Assembly: GCA_017427265.1 (NCBI GenBank)
Contig: JAFRTG010000007.1
Location: forward strand, 1 to 64,000
Origin: Oscillospiraceae bacterium
Lineage (GTDB): Bacteria > Bacillota > Clostridia > Oscillospirales > Ruminococcaceae
Direction of reading: 5' to 3'
DNA length: 64,000 nucleotides
Shown here: positions 33,037 to 42,787 of the stretch, one piece after another
Position numbering within the stretch: position 1 is the stretch's first letter
Layout: each line of letters opens with the position of its first letter
The notes under the pieces: generated by a model
Databases searched by the model: none
The model's input: the letters and a program-made list of their open reading frames with translations, nothing else
What the model was told of the DNA's origin: nothing
Translations under genes and position numbers: made by a program

Positions 33037-34181
33037 AAATCGTCATTGCAATCGACTCCTTCAAGGGGAGCCTTTCCTCAACAGAGGCGGGCAGTGCTGC
33101 AGCAAAGGGCATCCGACGGGTACTGCCGGACGCAGAAATCGCCGTATATCCTGTTGCGGACGGCGGCGAAGGTACCGCCGAAGCACTAACAACCGGTCTG
33201 CACGGCACTCTGCGACATGCGGTCGTACCTGACCCGCTCGGCCGTCCGGTCACGGCGGCATACGGAATTCTGCCTGACCGCACCGCCGTCATCGAAATGG
33301 CAGCGGCATCCGGTCTGCCGCTGCTCTCCCCTGCCGAGCGCAATCCGATGCACACCACAACCGAAGGTTTCGGAATGCTCGTGCGCGATGCAGCCGCACA
33401 GGGCTGCAGACGCTTTCTGCTCGGTCTCGGCGGCAGTGCGACCAATGACGGCGGCATCGGATTTTTGCAGGCGCTAGGATTTTCTTTAACCGGCGCAGAC
33501 GGTCTGCCCGTACCGCCCGGCGCAGCAGGACTTGCAATGCTCCAGCACATATCGCCGGAAAGCACGCTGCGGGAACTGTCTGGATGCAGCTTTCATATCG
33601 CATGTGATGTGAACAATCCGCTCTGCGGCGAAACCGGGTGCAGTGCTGTCTTTGCGCCGCAGAAAGGCGCAGATGCTGCCATGGTCACAGAAATGGAACA
33701 GTCCATGCGGCACTATACAGAGCTGGTCAAATCTATATTTCCGGATGCAGACCCCGATGCACCGGGCGCAGGTGCAGCAGGCGGTCTCGGATTTGCAATC
33801 CGCACGTTTCTGCACGGCAGCTGTGAATCCGGCGCCGCGCTTGTCATGCGCATGACAGGTCTGGAGCAGGCAATTTCCGGAGCCGATCTTGTCATCACCG
33901 GAGAGGGCTGCATCGACGCGCAGACTGCAATGGGCAAGGCTCCTGCTGTCATTGCGCAGACTGCCAAACGCAGTGGGATTCCTGTGATCGCTTTCTGCGG
34001 AATCGCCGGAACCGGCGCAAGCGAATGCACCGCCTGCGGCATTGACGCATTCTTCCCGGTTCTGCGCCGTATCACCTCCCCCGAAAACGCCATGCATCCG
34101 GAAACTGCCGCACAGAATCTTGCCGATACCGCAGAGCAGGTCTTTCGCCTGACCGAAGCACTGACACGCCGCAATCTGTAA
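33033..34181 (+). CDS. Glycerate kinase (GlxK/GarK family)
   Basis: A 382-residue class II glycerate kinase, transferring phosphate from ATP to D-glycerate. The family landmarks IDSFKGSLSS (residue 7), VADGGEGTAEAL (42), GLGGSATNDGGIGFLQALG (130) and ITGEGCIDAQTAMGK (290) are all intact. It overlaps hflX by 4 bp (ATGA) and is followed 15 bp later by a GyrI-like gene. No other glycerate pathway gene is nearby, so its physiological use here is not visible. Confidence 0.93.
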   Translation: MKIVIAIDSFKGSLSSTEAGSAAAKGIRRVLPDAEIAVYPVADGGEGTAEALTTGLHGTLRHAVVPDPLGRPVTAAYGILPDRTAVIEMAAASGLPLLSPAERNPMHTTTEGFGMLVRDAAAQGCRRFLLGLGGSATNDGGIGFLQALGFSLTGADGLPVPPGAAGLAMLQHISPESTLRELSGCSFHIACDVNNPLCGETGCSAVFAPQKGADAAMVTEMEQSMRHYTELVKSIFPDADPDAPGAGAAGGLGFAIRTFLHGSCESGAALVMRMTGLEQAISGADLVITGEGCIDAQTAMGKAPAVIAQTAKRSGIPVIAFCGIAGTGASECTACGIDAFFPVLRRITSPENAMHPETAAQNLADTAEQVFRLTEALTRRNL

Positions 34182-34196
34182 GGAGAGGTAAAAACA

Positions 34197-34823
34197 ATGC
34201 CGTTTGACTTCAAAAAAGAATACAAGGAATTCTATCTGCCGCCGAAAAAGCCGACCCTCGTGACCGTGCCGCCGATGAATTACATTGCAGTACGCGGCGA
34301 GGGCGACCCGAACGAGGCGGACGGCGCTTATAAGCAGGCCATCGCGCTGCTTTACGGCATTGCGTTTACAATCAAAATGAGCAAAACGGGCAGCCGTCAG
34401 ATCGAAGGCTATTTTGATTATATCGTGCCGCCGCTTGAGGGCTTCTGGTATCAGGACGGCATGGACGGGATCAACTATGCGCACAAGGAGGCCTTCAGAT
34501 GGATTTCGCTGATCCGTCTGCCGGATTTTGTCACAAACGCAGACTTTGAATGGGCAGTCGCGGAAGCAGCACGCAAAAAGAAAGCAGACTTCTCCAAGGC
34601 AGAATTCCTGACCTATGACGAGGGGCTGTGCGTGCAGTGTATGCACATCGGCTCTTACGATGACGAGCCGGCGACGGTTGCACTGATGGACGAATTCATC
34701 CGGGCGAAGGGGTATCAGAACGATATCACCGAAAACCGCTTCCATCACGAAATCTATCTTTCCGATGCAAGACGGGTCGCGCCGGAAAAGCTGAAAACCG
34801 TCATCCGGCATCCGATCCGATAA
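34197..34823 (+). CDS. GyrI-like small-molecule-binding domain protein
   Basis: A 208-residue protein of the GyrI-like family, recognised by the opening PPKKPTLVTVPPMNYIAVRG segment and YGIAFTIKMSK, then the IEGYFDYIVPPLEGFWYQ stretch. Family members are stand-alone SHS2-type domains that bind small hydrophobic molecules; some hydrolyse reactive compounds. No DNA-binding domain is attached. It has an AGGAGAGG ribosome site and is the last gene of the hflX operon. Confidence 0.85.
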   Translation: MPFDFKKEYKEFYLPPKKPTLVTVPPMNYIAVRGEGDPNEADGAYKQAIALLYGIAFTIKMSKTGSRQIEGYFDYIVPPLEGFWYQDGMDGINYAHKEAFRWISLIRLPDFVTNADFEWAVAEAARKKKADFSKAEFLTYDEGLCVQCMHIGSYDDEPATVALMDEFIRAKGYQNDITENRFHHEIYLSDARRVAPEKLKTVIRHPIR

Positions 34824-34831
34824 TGAAACAG

Positions 34832-34856
34832 AACCTGCAAAAAATTGCGGTTTTGT
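34832..34856 (+). terminator. Weak terminator after GyrI-like gene
   Basis: AACCtGCAA pairs with TTGC-GGTT around four A, followed by TTG and then a T-rich stretch. The stem is short and contains a bulge. Confidence 0.5.
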
Positions 34857-34876
34857 ACTTTTTTCACGCACGCCCA

Positions 34877-34905
34877 TTGCATTTTCTTTCATAATATGGT
34901 ATAAT
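34877..34905 (+). promoter_or_regulatory. Promoter of pta
   Basis: TTGCAT (34877-34882) and TATAAT (34900-34905) with 17 bp spacing. A small hairpin (GTGC.CCGT with ACGG.GCAC, about 34917-34937) lies in the leader. Confidence 0.82.
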
Positions 34906-34968
34906 GACAGCATGAGTGCGCCGTGATTACGGTGCACGGAATCCTATCAAGTAAAACGGAGGCATATT

Positions 34969-35985
34969 ATGGGCATGTTTGACAAGCTGCTCGCCAACCT
35001 GAAGGCAAGCAAAAAAACAATCGTATTCACGGAAGGCACGGATGCAAGAATCCTCTCCGCGGCAGACAGACTCCTGAAGGAAGACCTCATGGGCGTCATC
35101 CTCTGCGGCAAGGCAGATGAGGTTGCAGGTGCTGCAAAGCAGGGCGGCTTCGATGTTGCAAAGGCAACGGTTCTCGATCCGCTGACCTATCCGGAAATGG
35201 ATGCACTGGTCGCACAGATGGTCGAGCTCCGCAAGGGCAAAATGACCGAGGATGAGTGCCGCACCGCACTGCAGAAGTCCAATTACTTCGGCACGATGCT
35301 CGTCAAGGCCGGCAAGGCTGACGCTCTGCTCGGCGGCGCAACCTACTCCACTGCGGATACCGTCAGACCGGCACTGCAGATCATCAAAACCAAGAAGGGC
35401 TCCAATCTGGTCAGCTCCTCGTTCATCCTCTTCCGCGAGAAGAACGGCGCTGAGGAAAAGATCGCAATGGGCGACTGCGCAATCAACATCGGCTACTCCG
35501 ATAAGACCGACAAGGAAGGCAATGTCATCCTGACGGCCGCACAGCAGCTCGCTGAGGTCGCAGTTGAGACGGCAAGAACCGCTGCGTTCTTCGGCATTGA
35601 TCCGAAGGTCGCCGTGCTGAGCTTCTCCACCTACGGTTCCGGCAAGGGCGCAACCGTTCAGCTGAGCCACGATGCAGTCATTGAAGCCAGAAAGATTGAT
35701 CCGGAACTGACAATCGACGGTGAATTCCAGTTTGACGCTGCTGTTTCCGCTGAGGTCGCAAAGACCAAGTGCCCGGATTCCAAGGTCGCAGGTCAGGCAA
35801 ACACCTTCATCTTCCCGCTGATCGAAGCCGGCAACATCGGCTACAAGATTGCACAGCGTCTCGGCGGATTTGAAGCCTACGGCCCGATCCTGCAGGGACT
35901 CAATGCGCCGATCAATGATCTCTCCCGCGGCTGCAATGCTGACGAAGTTTATAAAATGGCGATTATCACGGCCGGCATGGCGTGA
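34969..35985 (+). CDS. pta: Phosphate acetyltransferase
   Basis: A 338-residue short-form Pta that converts acetyl-CoA to acetyl phosphate on the way to acetate and ATP. Landmarks are IVFTEGTDARILSAADRL at the N-terminus, LLGGATYSTADTVRPALQII, the VAVLSFSTYGSGKGA segment, and the C-terminal INDLSRGCNADEVYKMAIIT. It has a GGAGGC ribosome site and its own promoter and terminator. The usual partner ackA is not adjacent here. It uses the acetyl-CoA that the pyruvate formate-lyase elsewhere in the window would make. Confidence 0.97.
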   Translation: MGMFDKLLANLKASKKTIVFTEGTDARILSAADRLLKEDLMGVILCGKADEVAGAAKQGGFDVAKATVLDPLTYPEMDALVAQMVELRKGKMTEDECRTALQKSNYFGTMLVKAGKADALLGGATYSTADTVRPALQIIKTKKGSNLVSSSFILFREKNGAEEKIAMGDCAINIGYSDKTDKEGNVILTAAQQLAEVAVETARTAAFFGIDPKVAVLSFSTYGSGKGATVQLSHDAVIEARKIDPELTIDGEFQFDAAVSAEVAKTKCPDSKVAGQANTFIFPLIEAGNIGYKIAQRLGGFEAYGPILQGLNAPINDLSRGCNADEVYKMAIITAGMA

Positions 35986-35999
35986 TCCGTTATCATTAC

Positions 36000-36034
36000 A
36001 GCCCGTACTGCTTCCGGTACGGGCTGTTGCTTTA
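36000..36034 (+). terminator. Terminator after pta
   Basis: AGCCCGTAC pairs with GTACGGGCT around a 7-nt loop, followed by GTTGCTTT. Confidence 0.8.
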
Positions 36035-36166
36035 CCGCAATAAAACAACAAATCAAAGATGGGCAGCATTCTACACATCTACCGTCTTTCCTGCAGATAT
36101 GCTATGAATCAAAACCGGAACAGTCTGTCATCATCTTCAGAAACCATTCAAAGGAGGGTTCCCTCA

Positions 36167-39100
36167 ATGACAACAGCGCACAAAATCACATCCTGTCTGA
36201 CCGCAGCAGCATTGCTGAGTTCCGGCGCATTCAATGCGCTGCCGCGGAGTCTCTGTCTCTCTGCCGGTGAGATTCACACAGCAGCTGACCTCGCCGAAAT
36301 GACAGCCTCTGTCCGGAGCATCAGCAGCACGGCCTTCGAGGAGCTGCGGTACAATCCGAATGAACAGCAGTTTTACCGCGACGGAATTCCGGTCGGCAGC
36401 ACCTGCGGAAAATACAGCGCGGTTGACGGCAAGATCGTCATAGCAGAGGATGCCGGCAATGCTGTCCCGGCAGTTGCTCCGGAAATGCTTTCGGCAGAAC
36501 AGGCCTCTGACCTGAACGGCTGTGAAATCACGGTTGAGAACGGTGAAACCGTCATCCGCTCGCCGTTCCAGACCGCCCGCCTGATCGTCAAGTCAAACCG
36601 GAAAATTGACCCGCTCGGCGGAACCGTCAAGGCCAAAGGCTATCACGGACTGACCGTGCTGCAGTACAGCTCGGAATCTGATGCCTATGCAGCCTATCAG
36701 CAGTATCTGCAGGACGGCGGCGTGATTTATGCCGCACCCGACCGCATCCGCGTTGTGGGTGATGATGTTTTCGTTGAGGAAGCACCTGCGTCTGTTGCTG
36801 AGCCTTCCGCCCTTTCACTGAACAATATTCCGGAGGATCAGAAATCGTGGGGCTATCATGCCATCGGTGCAGACAATTATCTGCAGTGGCTGAAATCAGT
36901 CCGCGAAGAGCTGCCGACTGTGACGGTTGCCGTTGTTGACACCGGCATCTACGCGGAGCACAGCTGGTTCAAGGACCGGATTCACCCGAAGCCTGCTGAC
37001 TTTACGGAAACCGGTATTGCGTCCTGCACGGATGTTTTCGGACACGGCACGCACTGCGCGGGCATCGTCTGCCAGTCCACACCGGAGAATGTCCGAATCC
37101 TTCCGATCAAGGTGCTCAATGATTCCGGCTACGGAACCGATCTCGGCGTTTACTGCGGCATGATGTACGCAATGGAAAACGGTGCGGACGTCATCAGCAT
37201 GAGCCTTGGCGGTGAGGGCGATTCCCCTATGCTGGAGGAGGCTGTGCGCGCTGCCGAGCAGAAGCAGATCCCGATTATTGCCGCTGCCGGCAATGATGCA
37301 AACGATACGCTGTATCACGGCCCCGGAAATATCCCTGCCGTTGTGACCGTTTCAGCACTGCAGCAATTCGGTACCGGCATGTGGGAGGATCAGGGCAGTG
37401 TGATCCCGGCTCTGTCGCAGAATCAGCTCACATCTGCAGACTATTCAAACTACGGAGATATTGTAGATTTTGCTGCACCCGGCTCCAATATTGCCAGTGC
37501 GTCCATCAGCGGCCCCGACGACGTTGTGTCGATGTCCGGCACCAGTATGGCCACACCGTTTGTTGCAGCCGCTTATGCGAATATCCTTTCCTATCAGCCT
37601 GACATGGAACCGCATAAAATCTATCAGCTGCTGAAGGATCATTCCCTCAAAACCAGCGGCACATCCAGCATGAACGACGAACCCGGTGCAATCTCGCTGC
37701 ACTTCTCTGAAGATGAGAAAAAATGCTACGGAAACGGCATGATCTGTCTGACGAACCTGTTCACCGAAGGCTCACTCTGCAGCCCGACGATTCAGGTCAG
37801 CGTCAAGCCGGATGACACACATATCAGCCGGTCTGACATGCCGGTCACCGTAACCATCATCAAAGAATCCGAAGCGGATATTTACTATACGCTTGACGGC
37901 ACAGAACCCTCTGCTGAAAACGGAATGCTCTATGAGGAGCCGTTCACGGTCAGCAAGAGCTGTATTGTCAAAGCGTTTGCCAGCGACGGCAAAGGGCTTT
38001 TCAGCAAAACAAGCATTGCAAGCATCTGCATTGACGGCAAAGAGACCGATCAGCCCTATGCGGTCGAGGACGGCGTTCTGGTTTCATATAACGGCGTCAT
38101 GACAGAGCTGGATCTCGAAAAGGATTTCCCGGACGGCACCCTGACCGCAATCGGCGACGGCGTGTTCAGCGACAGATATATCACCAAGGTTACACTGCCG
38201 GATTCCGTGAAGTCCCTCGGCAACTATGCATTTTACAACTGCTGCATTTCGGAGCTGACCGCACACGGCGTCACGGAGCTTGGGTGTTTTGCGCTTTCTG
38301 CCACCAATATTTACAATGCAGATCTCGGAACAGTATCCAAGTTCGGCACCGGTGCTTTCATGAATTCTGAGACGATGACGCTCATGCCGCGTTTTTCAAA
38401 GGACATCACCGTAATTCCGGATTTTGCCTTCTGCGGCTGCAAGGCAATGTATCTTGTCAACTTTGACTGGGAAAACATAACGGAAATCGGTACAGCAGCA
38501 TTTGCGCTTTCCGGACTGAACGAAGAAATCAATCTTCCGAAAATCCGGAAGATCGGTGATTCTGCATTCCAGTGCACCAAAATCAGCCTGTTTTCACTGC
38601 CGGATACTGTAACTGTCATGCCGGATCACTGCCTGGCCAGAACAGGCTGTCAGCTCATCGCCCACGGACTGACAGAAGCTGAAGACTGTGCAATGCCGGA
38701 ACTGCGCTATGATTATATAGGATCCGATACGGACGCAATCAGTTATCTCGGCTACGACCCGACAAAAATCACAAAAGTCGGTGAGCAATTTATGGGATAC
38801 GGCGAGGTTCCGTTCCAGATCAGTTTTGATAATCTGGAATCCGCCAACGATTTTTCGTTTTACGGTACAGGCGGCTGCACGCTCACCTTCCCGAAATACA
38901 GGGACAGTCTGAAAGCTTTCGTATTCACGGAAGCTCTGATCAATCTTCCGGTCATGGAAGAGATACAGCTCATTGATATATATGCGGAGAAGCTGCGTTT
39001 CAGTTCTGCACTGAAATCTGTCATCAAGTCTGACAGGCCGGAAGATGAACCGTTTATCGAAGGCAGATTTTCAGAACTCAAGTACCTGATTCTGCCAGAG

Positions 39101-41491
39101 AACAGTCCGATGATTCCCTATGCTGAGGAGTACGGCGCAAAATATTACATTGACGATGAGATCAGCGGTCTGGAAGAAACATATACGATTCCGAAGGACA
39201 GCTCTGCTGGTGAACCTGTCACGATCTCGGCAGAATATGTCTATGACGAAGGCTGCTTCCTGAAGTGGTATCTGCAGTTCGGAGACACCGAAACGTCGTT
39301 CTTTGCCGACAAGGCTGACGATTATTCAGAAACGCCGACCTTTGATCTTACGTCAGAAACCGTCTCGTCCCAAATTCTGAACCGTGAAGTCACCGGCATT
39401 CGCGTCGAGCTCTGGCGCGATGACACGGTGCTCGACAGCAAGACTGCGAAAATCGTCTTTTCCGACGACCCGAACCCTTCAGACAATCAGAACGACCAGA
39501 CAAATGACGAATACAATCCTTATAATACTGACTACAAATTCAAAAAGCCGGACCACGACACAATGTATATCGTTCCCGGGAAAAAATATCTCGTTCATGA
39601 ATATGAACCGGAAGGCAGCATGTATCTTGAACATGACAGTCTTGTCTCAATCCATACTGCAAACAGAGGCGTCCGGGTGCAGGCATTGCTCATTAACCGG
39701 GCATTCTCAGAGCGCGCAACCATCAGTGATACATCCCCCGGAATCGTTACGGCCGGAAAAAATGAATTTATGCTGATACATACCGAAAACCACACACCGT
39801 TCCTGAGAGACATCGTATTCTGGGTTGAAGTTGAGGCCGTTTCCATCGAGAAAGCGCAGGTACAGGCTGTTCATGCCCAGTATACCGGAAAAGCAGTCAA
39901 GCCGCAGTTCAGCGTTAAGCTGGGCGATGAAACGCTCACGGAAGGCACAGACTATACGCTGGACATTCCGGAGGGCGCAGACATCATTGAACCGGGCAGA
40001 TACCTGATTACGATCAAAGGCACCGGAAAATACTTCGGAGAATGCAAGGGCGTATTCATCGTATTCCCGAATGACGAATCCCCGGATACGCTGAAAGAAG
40101 GCACTGCAACAGTTGACATGCAGGATGCTCCGAACGGCAGAGTGTTCCGCTGGACGCCCGATCAGAGTGATTACTGCATTGAAAAGCTCTCTGCGCAGCC
40201 CGGCACGGTCACAATCAGCAAAGAGGACGGCACACAGCTCCTCTGCGTGGAAGGTGTTGAATACCGGTACAGCATGTTCACGGCAGAGCCAGGAACAACC
40301 TATCTGGTCAGCGTCCGGAACAATTACACGGAGGATTCGGCACCTGCCTCGTTCCGCATCGAATCCGGCAAACGCCTGCTGGACGACTGTACTGTCGAAA
40401 TGGATCAGCTGACGCTTTTCGGGGAAAAGCCGGTCTATACGCTGAAGGATCAGGACACTGTACTGAAGGAAGGCACCGATTATGAGGTGATCTTCCGCAG
40501 CAACGAAAAGCACCTCGGAAAAAATATGATCATTTTCCGCGGAAAAGGCAAGTATGCAGGCGAAAACAGCAAAGAATTTTACTTCTATCCGGCCGATCCG
40601 GATGACGATGACGCAATGCCTGACCCGATCGGCCCGGAAATCTCTGACAGCACCCCTATCATGTGTTACCGCATTCCGGATATGTTCGTCGGAACAGAAT
40701 ACCCGATTGAAGTATCGAACCGGATGCCCGGTTACCTGGAACGGTACACACTGACAGTTCCGGAATCCGGCATCTACGAGCTTATCCCGCCGGATCCGGT
40801 ATGCATGAATGCGACACTTTTCGTTTATATCGACGATCAGAAACCGTTTATCCCTGAAGAAACGACACTCACACTGGAAAAAGGGCAGGTTTGCAGATTT
40901 CTCTTTGTCCACGACTTCCTGCCGCAGTCTGAGATAATCGGTTCCTTCATGACTCTGGTCTTTTCCGTCAGGAAACAGGTTGAATCAGTCGAAAAATGCA
41001 TCGGCAATGTGAATTACCGCCTCATCGGCGAAAACGCGACCGTTCTTTCACTGGCGGATTCTGCCTACGGCGCATTTATCCCCGAAACAGTCACCGATCC
41101 GGATACCGGAAAGGAATACAAGGTCACAGATGTTGACGGCATCAGCTTTGCACCGTTTGCCGATGACTGCACCTTCCTCATGAAACCCGACAATACGCTT
41201 GTGAGCTTCTGCAAGGAACACGGATACAGCTATGCACTGCTGAATCTGTATGGTAGTTTCAAAGGCGATGCAGACGGTGACGGGTCCATTACACACAATG
41301 ATGTCATTGTTCTGCAGCGCTACCTCACAGAATGCAGCGGCATGGAAGCACTGTCAGAGTATATTGCAGAGACCTGTGATCTGAACGAGGACAGTATTCT
41401 GGATCTCACCGATCTCTTCCTGCTTATGAAATTGTGTCCGTTCATCACACACTATGAACATCTTGACGAATCGGAATATGAAGCCCCGTAA
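36167..41491 (+). CDS. Secreted S8 subtilase with LRR region and dockerin
   Basis: A 1774-residue exported protein. A signal peptide (1-30, TSCLTAAALLSSGAFNALP) precedes a propeptide and an S8 catalytic domain with Asp258 (VVDTGIYAEH), His293 (GHGTHCAG) and Ser460 (SGTSMATP). A chitobiase-C/FN3-like module follows (YYTLDGTEPSAENG), then BspA-type leucine-rich repeats (about 640-970), several beta-rich modules with GKYxGE(C/N) segments, and a type I dockerin near 1697-1760. The dockerin calcium loops are DADGDGSITHND and DLNEDSILDLTD. The ATG at 36167 has an AGGAGGG ribosome site and gives the signal peptide; the upstream frame does not. It is expected to dock onto cellulosome scaffoldin and cleave proteins outside the cell. 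Confidence 0.92.
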   Translation: MTTAHKITSCLTAAALLSSGAFNALPRSLCLSAGEIHTAADLAEMTASVRSISSTAFEELRYNPNEQQFYRDGIPVGSTCGKYSAVDGKIVIAEDAGNAVPAVAPEMLSAEQASDLNGCEITVENGETVIRSPFQTARLIVKSNRKIDPLGGTVKAKGYHGLTVLQYSSESDAYAAYQQYLQDGGVIYAAPDRIRVVGDDVFVEEAPASVAEPSALSLNNIPEDQKSWGYHAIGADNYLQWLKSVREELPTVTVAVVDTGIYAEHSWFKDRIHPKPADFTETGIASCTDVFGHGTHCAGIVCQSTPENVRILPIKVLNDSGYGTDLGVYCGMMYAMENGADVISMSLGGEGDSPMLEEAVRAAEQKQIPIIAAAGNDANDTLYHGPGNIPAVVTVSALQQFGTGMWEDQGSVIPALSQNQLTSADYSNYGDIVDFAAPGSNIASASISGPDDVVSMSGTSMATPFVAAAYANILSYQPDMEPHKIYQLLKDHSLKTSGTSSMNDEPGAISLHFSEDEKKCYGNGMICLTNLFTEGSLCSPTIQVSVKPDDTHISRSDMPVTVTIIKESEADIYYTLDGTEPSAENGMLYEEPFTVSKSCIVKAFASDGKGLFSKTSIASICIDGKETDQPYAVEDGVLVSYNGVMTELDLEKDFPDGTLTAIGDGVFSDRYITKVTLPDSVKSLGNYAFYNCCISELTAHGVTELGCFALSATNIYNADLGTVSKFGTGAFMNSETMTLMPRFSKDITVIPDFAFCGCKAMYLVNFDWENITEIGTAAFALSGLNEEINLPKIRKIGDSAFQCTKISLFSLPDTVTVMPDHCLARTGCQLIAHGLTEAEDCAMPELRYDYIGSDTDAISYLGYDPTKITKVGEQFMGYGEVPFQISFDNLESANDFSFYGTGGCTLTFPKYRDSLKAFVFTEALINLPVMEEIQLIDIYAEKLRFSSALKSVIKSDRPEDEPFIEGRFSELKYLILPENSPMIPYAEEYGAKYYIDDEISGLEETYTIPKDSSAGEPVTISAEYVYDEGCFLKWYLQFGDTETSFFADKADDYSETPTFDLTSETVSSQILNREVTGIRVELWRDDTVLDSKTAKIVFSDDPNPSDNQNDQTNDEYNPYNTDYKFKKPDHDTMYIVPGKKYLVHEYEPEGSMYLEHDSLVSIHTANRGVRVQALLINRAFSERATISDTSPGIVTAGKNEFMLIHTENHTPFLRDIVFWVEVEAVSIEKAQVQAVHAQYTGKAVKPQFSVKLGDETLTEGTDYTLDIPEGADIIEPGRYLITIKGTGKYFGECKGVFIVFPNDESPDTLKEGTATVDMQDAPNGRVFRWTPDQSDYCIEKLSAQPGTVTISKEDGTQLLCVEGVEYRYSMFTAEPGTTYLVSVRNNYTEDSAPASFRIESGKRLLDDCTVEMDQLTLFGEKPVYTLKDQDTVLKEGTDYEVIFRSNEKHLGKNMIIFRGKGKYAGENSKEFYFYPADPDDDDAMPDPIGPEISDSTPIMCYRIPDMFVGTEYPIEVSNRMPGYLERYTLTVPESGIYELIPPDPVCMNATLFVYIDDQKPFIPEETTLTLEKGQVCRFLFVHDFLPQSEIIGSFMTLVFSVRKQVESVEKCIGNVNYRLIGENATVLSLADSAYGAFIPETVTDPDTGKEYKVTDVDGISFAPFADDCTFLMKPDNTLVSFCKEHGYSYALLNLYGSFKGDADGDGSITHNDVIVLQRYLTECSGMEALSEYIAETCDLNEDSILDLTDLFLLMKLCPFITHYEHLDESEYEAP

Positions 41492-41567
41492 CAAAAAAAT
41501 GAATTTCTGTTTGCATTTCCATCATAATATGATACTGTATAAAGCAGCGCGGTAAGGAGGATATACC

Positions 41568-41864
41568 ATGTACGGACTGAAAGTCAGAATACGGCGCGTG
41601 ACACAGAATGACAGCTACCCCGAAAGAGTCGAATGCTTCATGACAGATTTCGAGGGACAAACGCATTTCTTTGAGGATAAGCTGCCCGTTTTTTCGGCAG
41701 ATCCCGATCCGATGATTCCCGGCGACGGCGTCATCCGCTGCACGGTCGTGCGCGAAATGCCGCTGTTTGTCGAGGTTGATACATCACTGCCGGACGGCGT
41801 GGAATCCACAATGGGAAAAACCGTTTTCTGTGTTTCGTATGACGATCTGACAGAGGACGCATAA
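41568..41864 (+). CDS. Unknown small protein (98 aa)
   Basis: I do not recognise this family. The protein is soluble, acidic and beta-rich, with two cysteines (ECFM, IRCTVV), and reads like a small OB- or barrel-type fold; that is only an impression. It has a strong AAGGAGGAT ribosome site at 41555-41563 and a probable promoter (TTGCAT at 41511-41516 with a weak TACTGT near 41533). It ends at a strong terminator, so it looks like a genuine single-gene unit. Confidence 0.65.
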   Translation: MYGLKVRIRRVTQNDSYPERVECFMTDFEGQTHFFEDKLPVFSADPDPMIPGDGVIRCTVVREMPLFVEVDTSLPDGVESTMGKTVFCVSYDDLTEDA

Positions 41865-41869
41865 AAACA

Positions 41870-41908
41870 ACCCGGAATCCTGATGAAACACAGGATTCCG
41901 GGTTTTTC
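41870..41908. terminator. Bidirectional terminator
   Basis: ACCCGGAATCCTG pairs with CAGGATTCCGGGT around an 8-nt loop, with A4 before and T5 after. It separates the 98-aa gene from the convergent phosphoribosyltransferase-like gene. Confidence 0.9.
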
Positions 41909-41932
41909 CTTCAATCAGTCAGAAATACTGCC

Positions 41933-42562
41933 TCACAGCTTGGAATAGCCGAAGCTGTTGATGAGCGCATCCACCTTGATGCCCTTTTTGCAGAGCGGGC
42001 ATTCATCGGAAGGATAATTGTCGTAATGCGGCAGATCCTTATCTGTAAACAGTGCCTTGATTTCAATGCCGTTTACCTCGTCAATTGCAGAGAAGATTGC
42101 ACCGATGGCAACCATCTCGCCGCTGTAATACTGCAGGCAGTCAACAGCACGGTTGATGCTGACACCCGTCGAGGCGGAGCTCACCAGAATCAGCACGCGC
42201 TTGCCCCAGATCTTCTTCTGCGTATTGTCACGGAAAATCATCTGGTTGACGGCATTCAGCTCCGGCGTGATGACGTTGATATCCTTGCCAAGATTGATGC
42301 CGTTGCTGCTCAGATAATCTGCAAGGAACGCGCCGAGAATCTCCGTTCCCTCCAGACAGATGATTGTATCAATATACACATTGTTCAGCTCTGCACCGAG
42401 ATCCCGGGCCGCAGCATGTGCCATTTTGCAGCTGGTTTTCATGGATGTCATGTCGAGATAATAGTTTACGTGAGAGTGGTTTGTCGCGTAATGGCCGGGG
42501 ATAATTCCGATCGAGACATGACTGTTCTTCTTCGATGTGATGGTTTGCATTCTGTCTTCCAT
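41933..42562 (-). CDS. Phosphoribosyltransferase-like protein
   Basis: A 209-residue protein with a type I PRTase-like core. RVLILVSSASTGVSINRAVD near residue 125 corresponds to the PRPP-binding loop, although the usual acidic DD pair before it is replaced by SS. Resemblance to orotate phosphoribosyltransferase-like proteins of clostridia suggests nucleotide salvage, but the changed loop leaves catalysis uncertain. A C-terminal CPLCKKGIKV could be half of a zinc site. An AGGAGG lies 12 bp before the ATG at 42562; an ATG at 42550 is a possible alternative. Confidence 0.7.
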   Translation of the reverse strand: MEDRMQTITSKKNSHVSIGIIPGHYATNHSHVNYYLDMTSMKTSCKMAHAAARDLGAELNNVYIDTIICLEGTEILGAFLADYLSSNGINLGKDINVITPELNAVNQMIFRDNTQKKIWGKRVLILVSSASTGVSINRAVDCLQYYSGEMVAIGAIFSAIDEVNGIEIKALFTDKDLPHYDNYPSDECPLCKKGIKVDALINSFGYSKL

Positions 42563-42615
42563 AAAATATAAAAACCTCCTGACGGCAGGGACGCCCCGCC
42601 AAAAATGATGATATT

Positions 42616-42644
42616 ATTATAACATAAACGCAGAAAATTTGCAA
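42616..42644 (-). promoter_or_regulatory. Promoter of PRTase-like gene
   Basis: Minus-strand TTGCAA (42644-42639) and TATAAT (42621-42616) with 17 bp spacing. Confidence 0.8.
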
Positions 42645-42702
42645 GAGAATACAAAAATTTTTCTTTTCGGCAACAATTTTCGTGGCAGATTGGCTTTTAT
42701 AC

Positions 42703-42731
42703 TTGATTTTTTTGCGGAAATATGGTATAAT
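42703..42731 (+). promoter_or_regulatory. Promoter of GlsB/YeaQ gene
   Basis: TTGATT (42703-42708) and TATAAT (42726-42731) with 17 bp spacing. Confidence 0.8.
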
Positions 42732-42787
42732 GCTGCTGACAGAATAAAACGGTTCTGTCCGGTAAACGACAAAAGGAGGTAAATACC

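Noticed and set aside
36059-36166. N-terminal extension of the subtilase from 36059
   Set aside because: The extension lacks a ribosome site and would bury the signal peptide that starts at 36167 behind an AGGAGGG.
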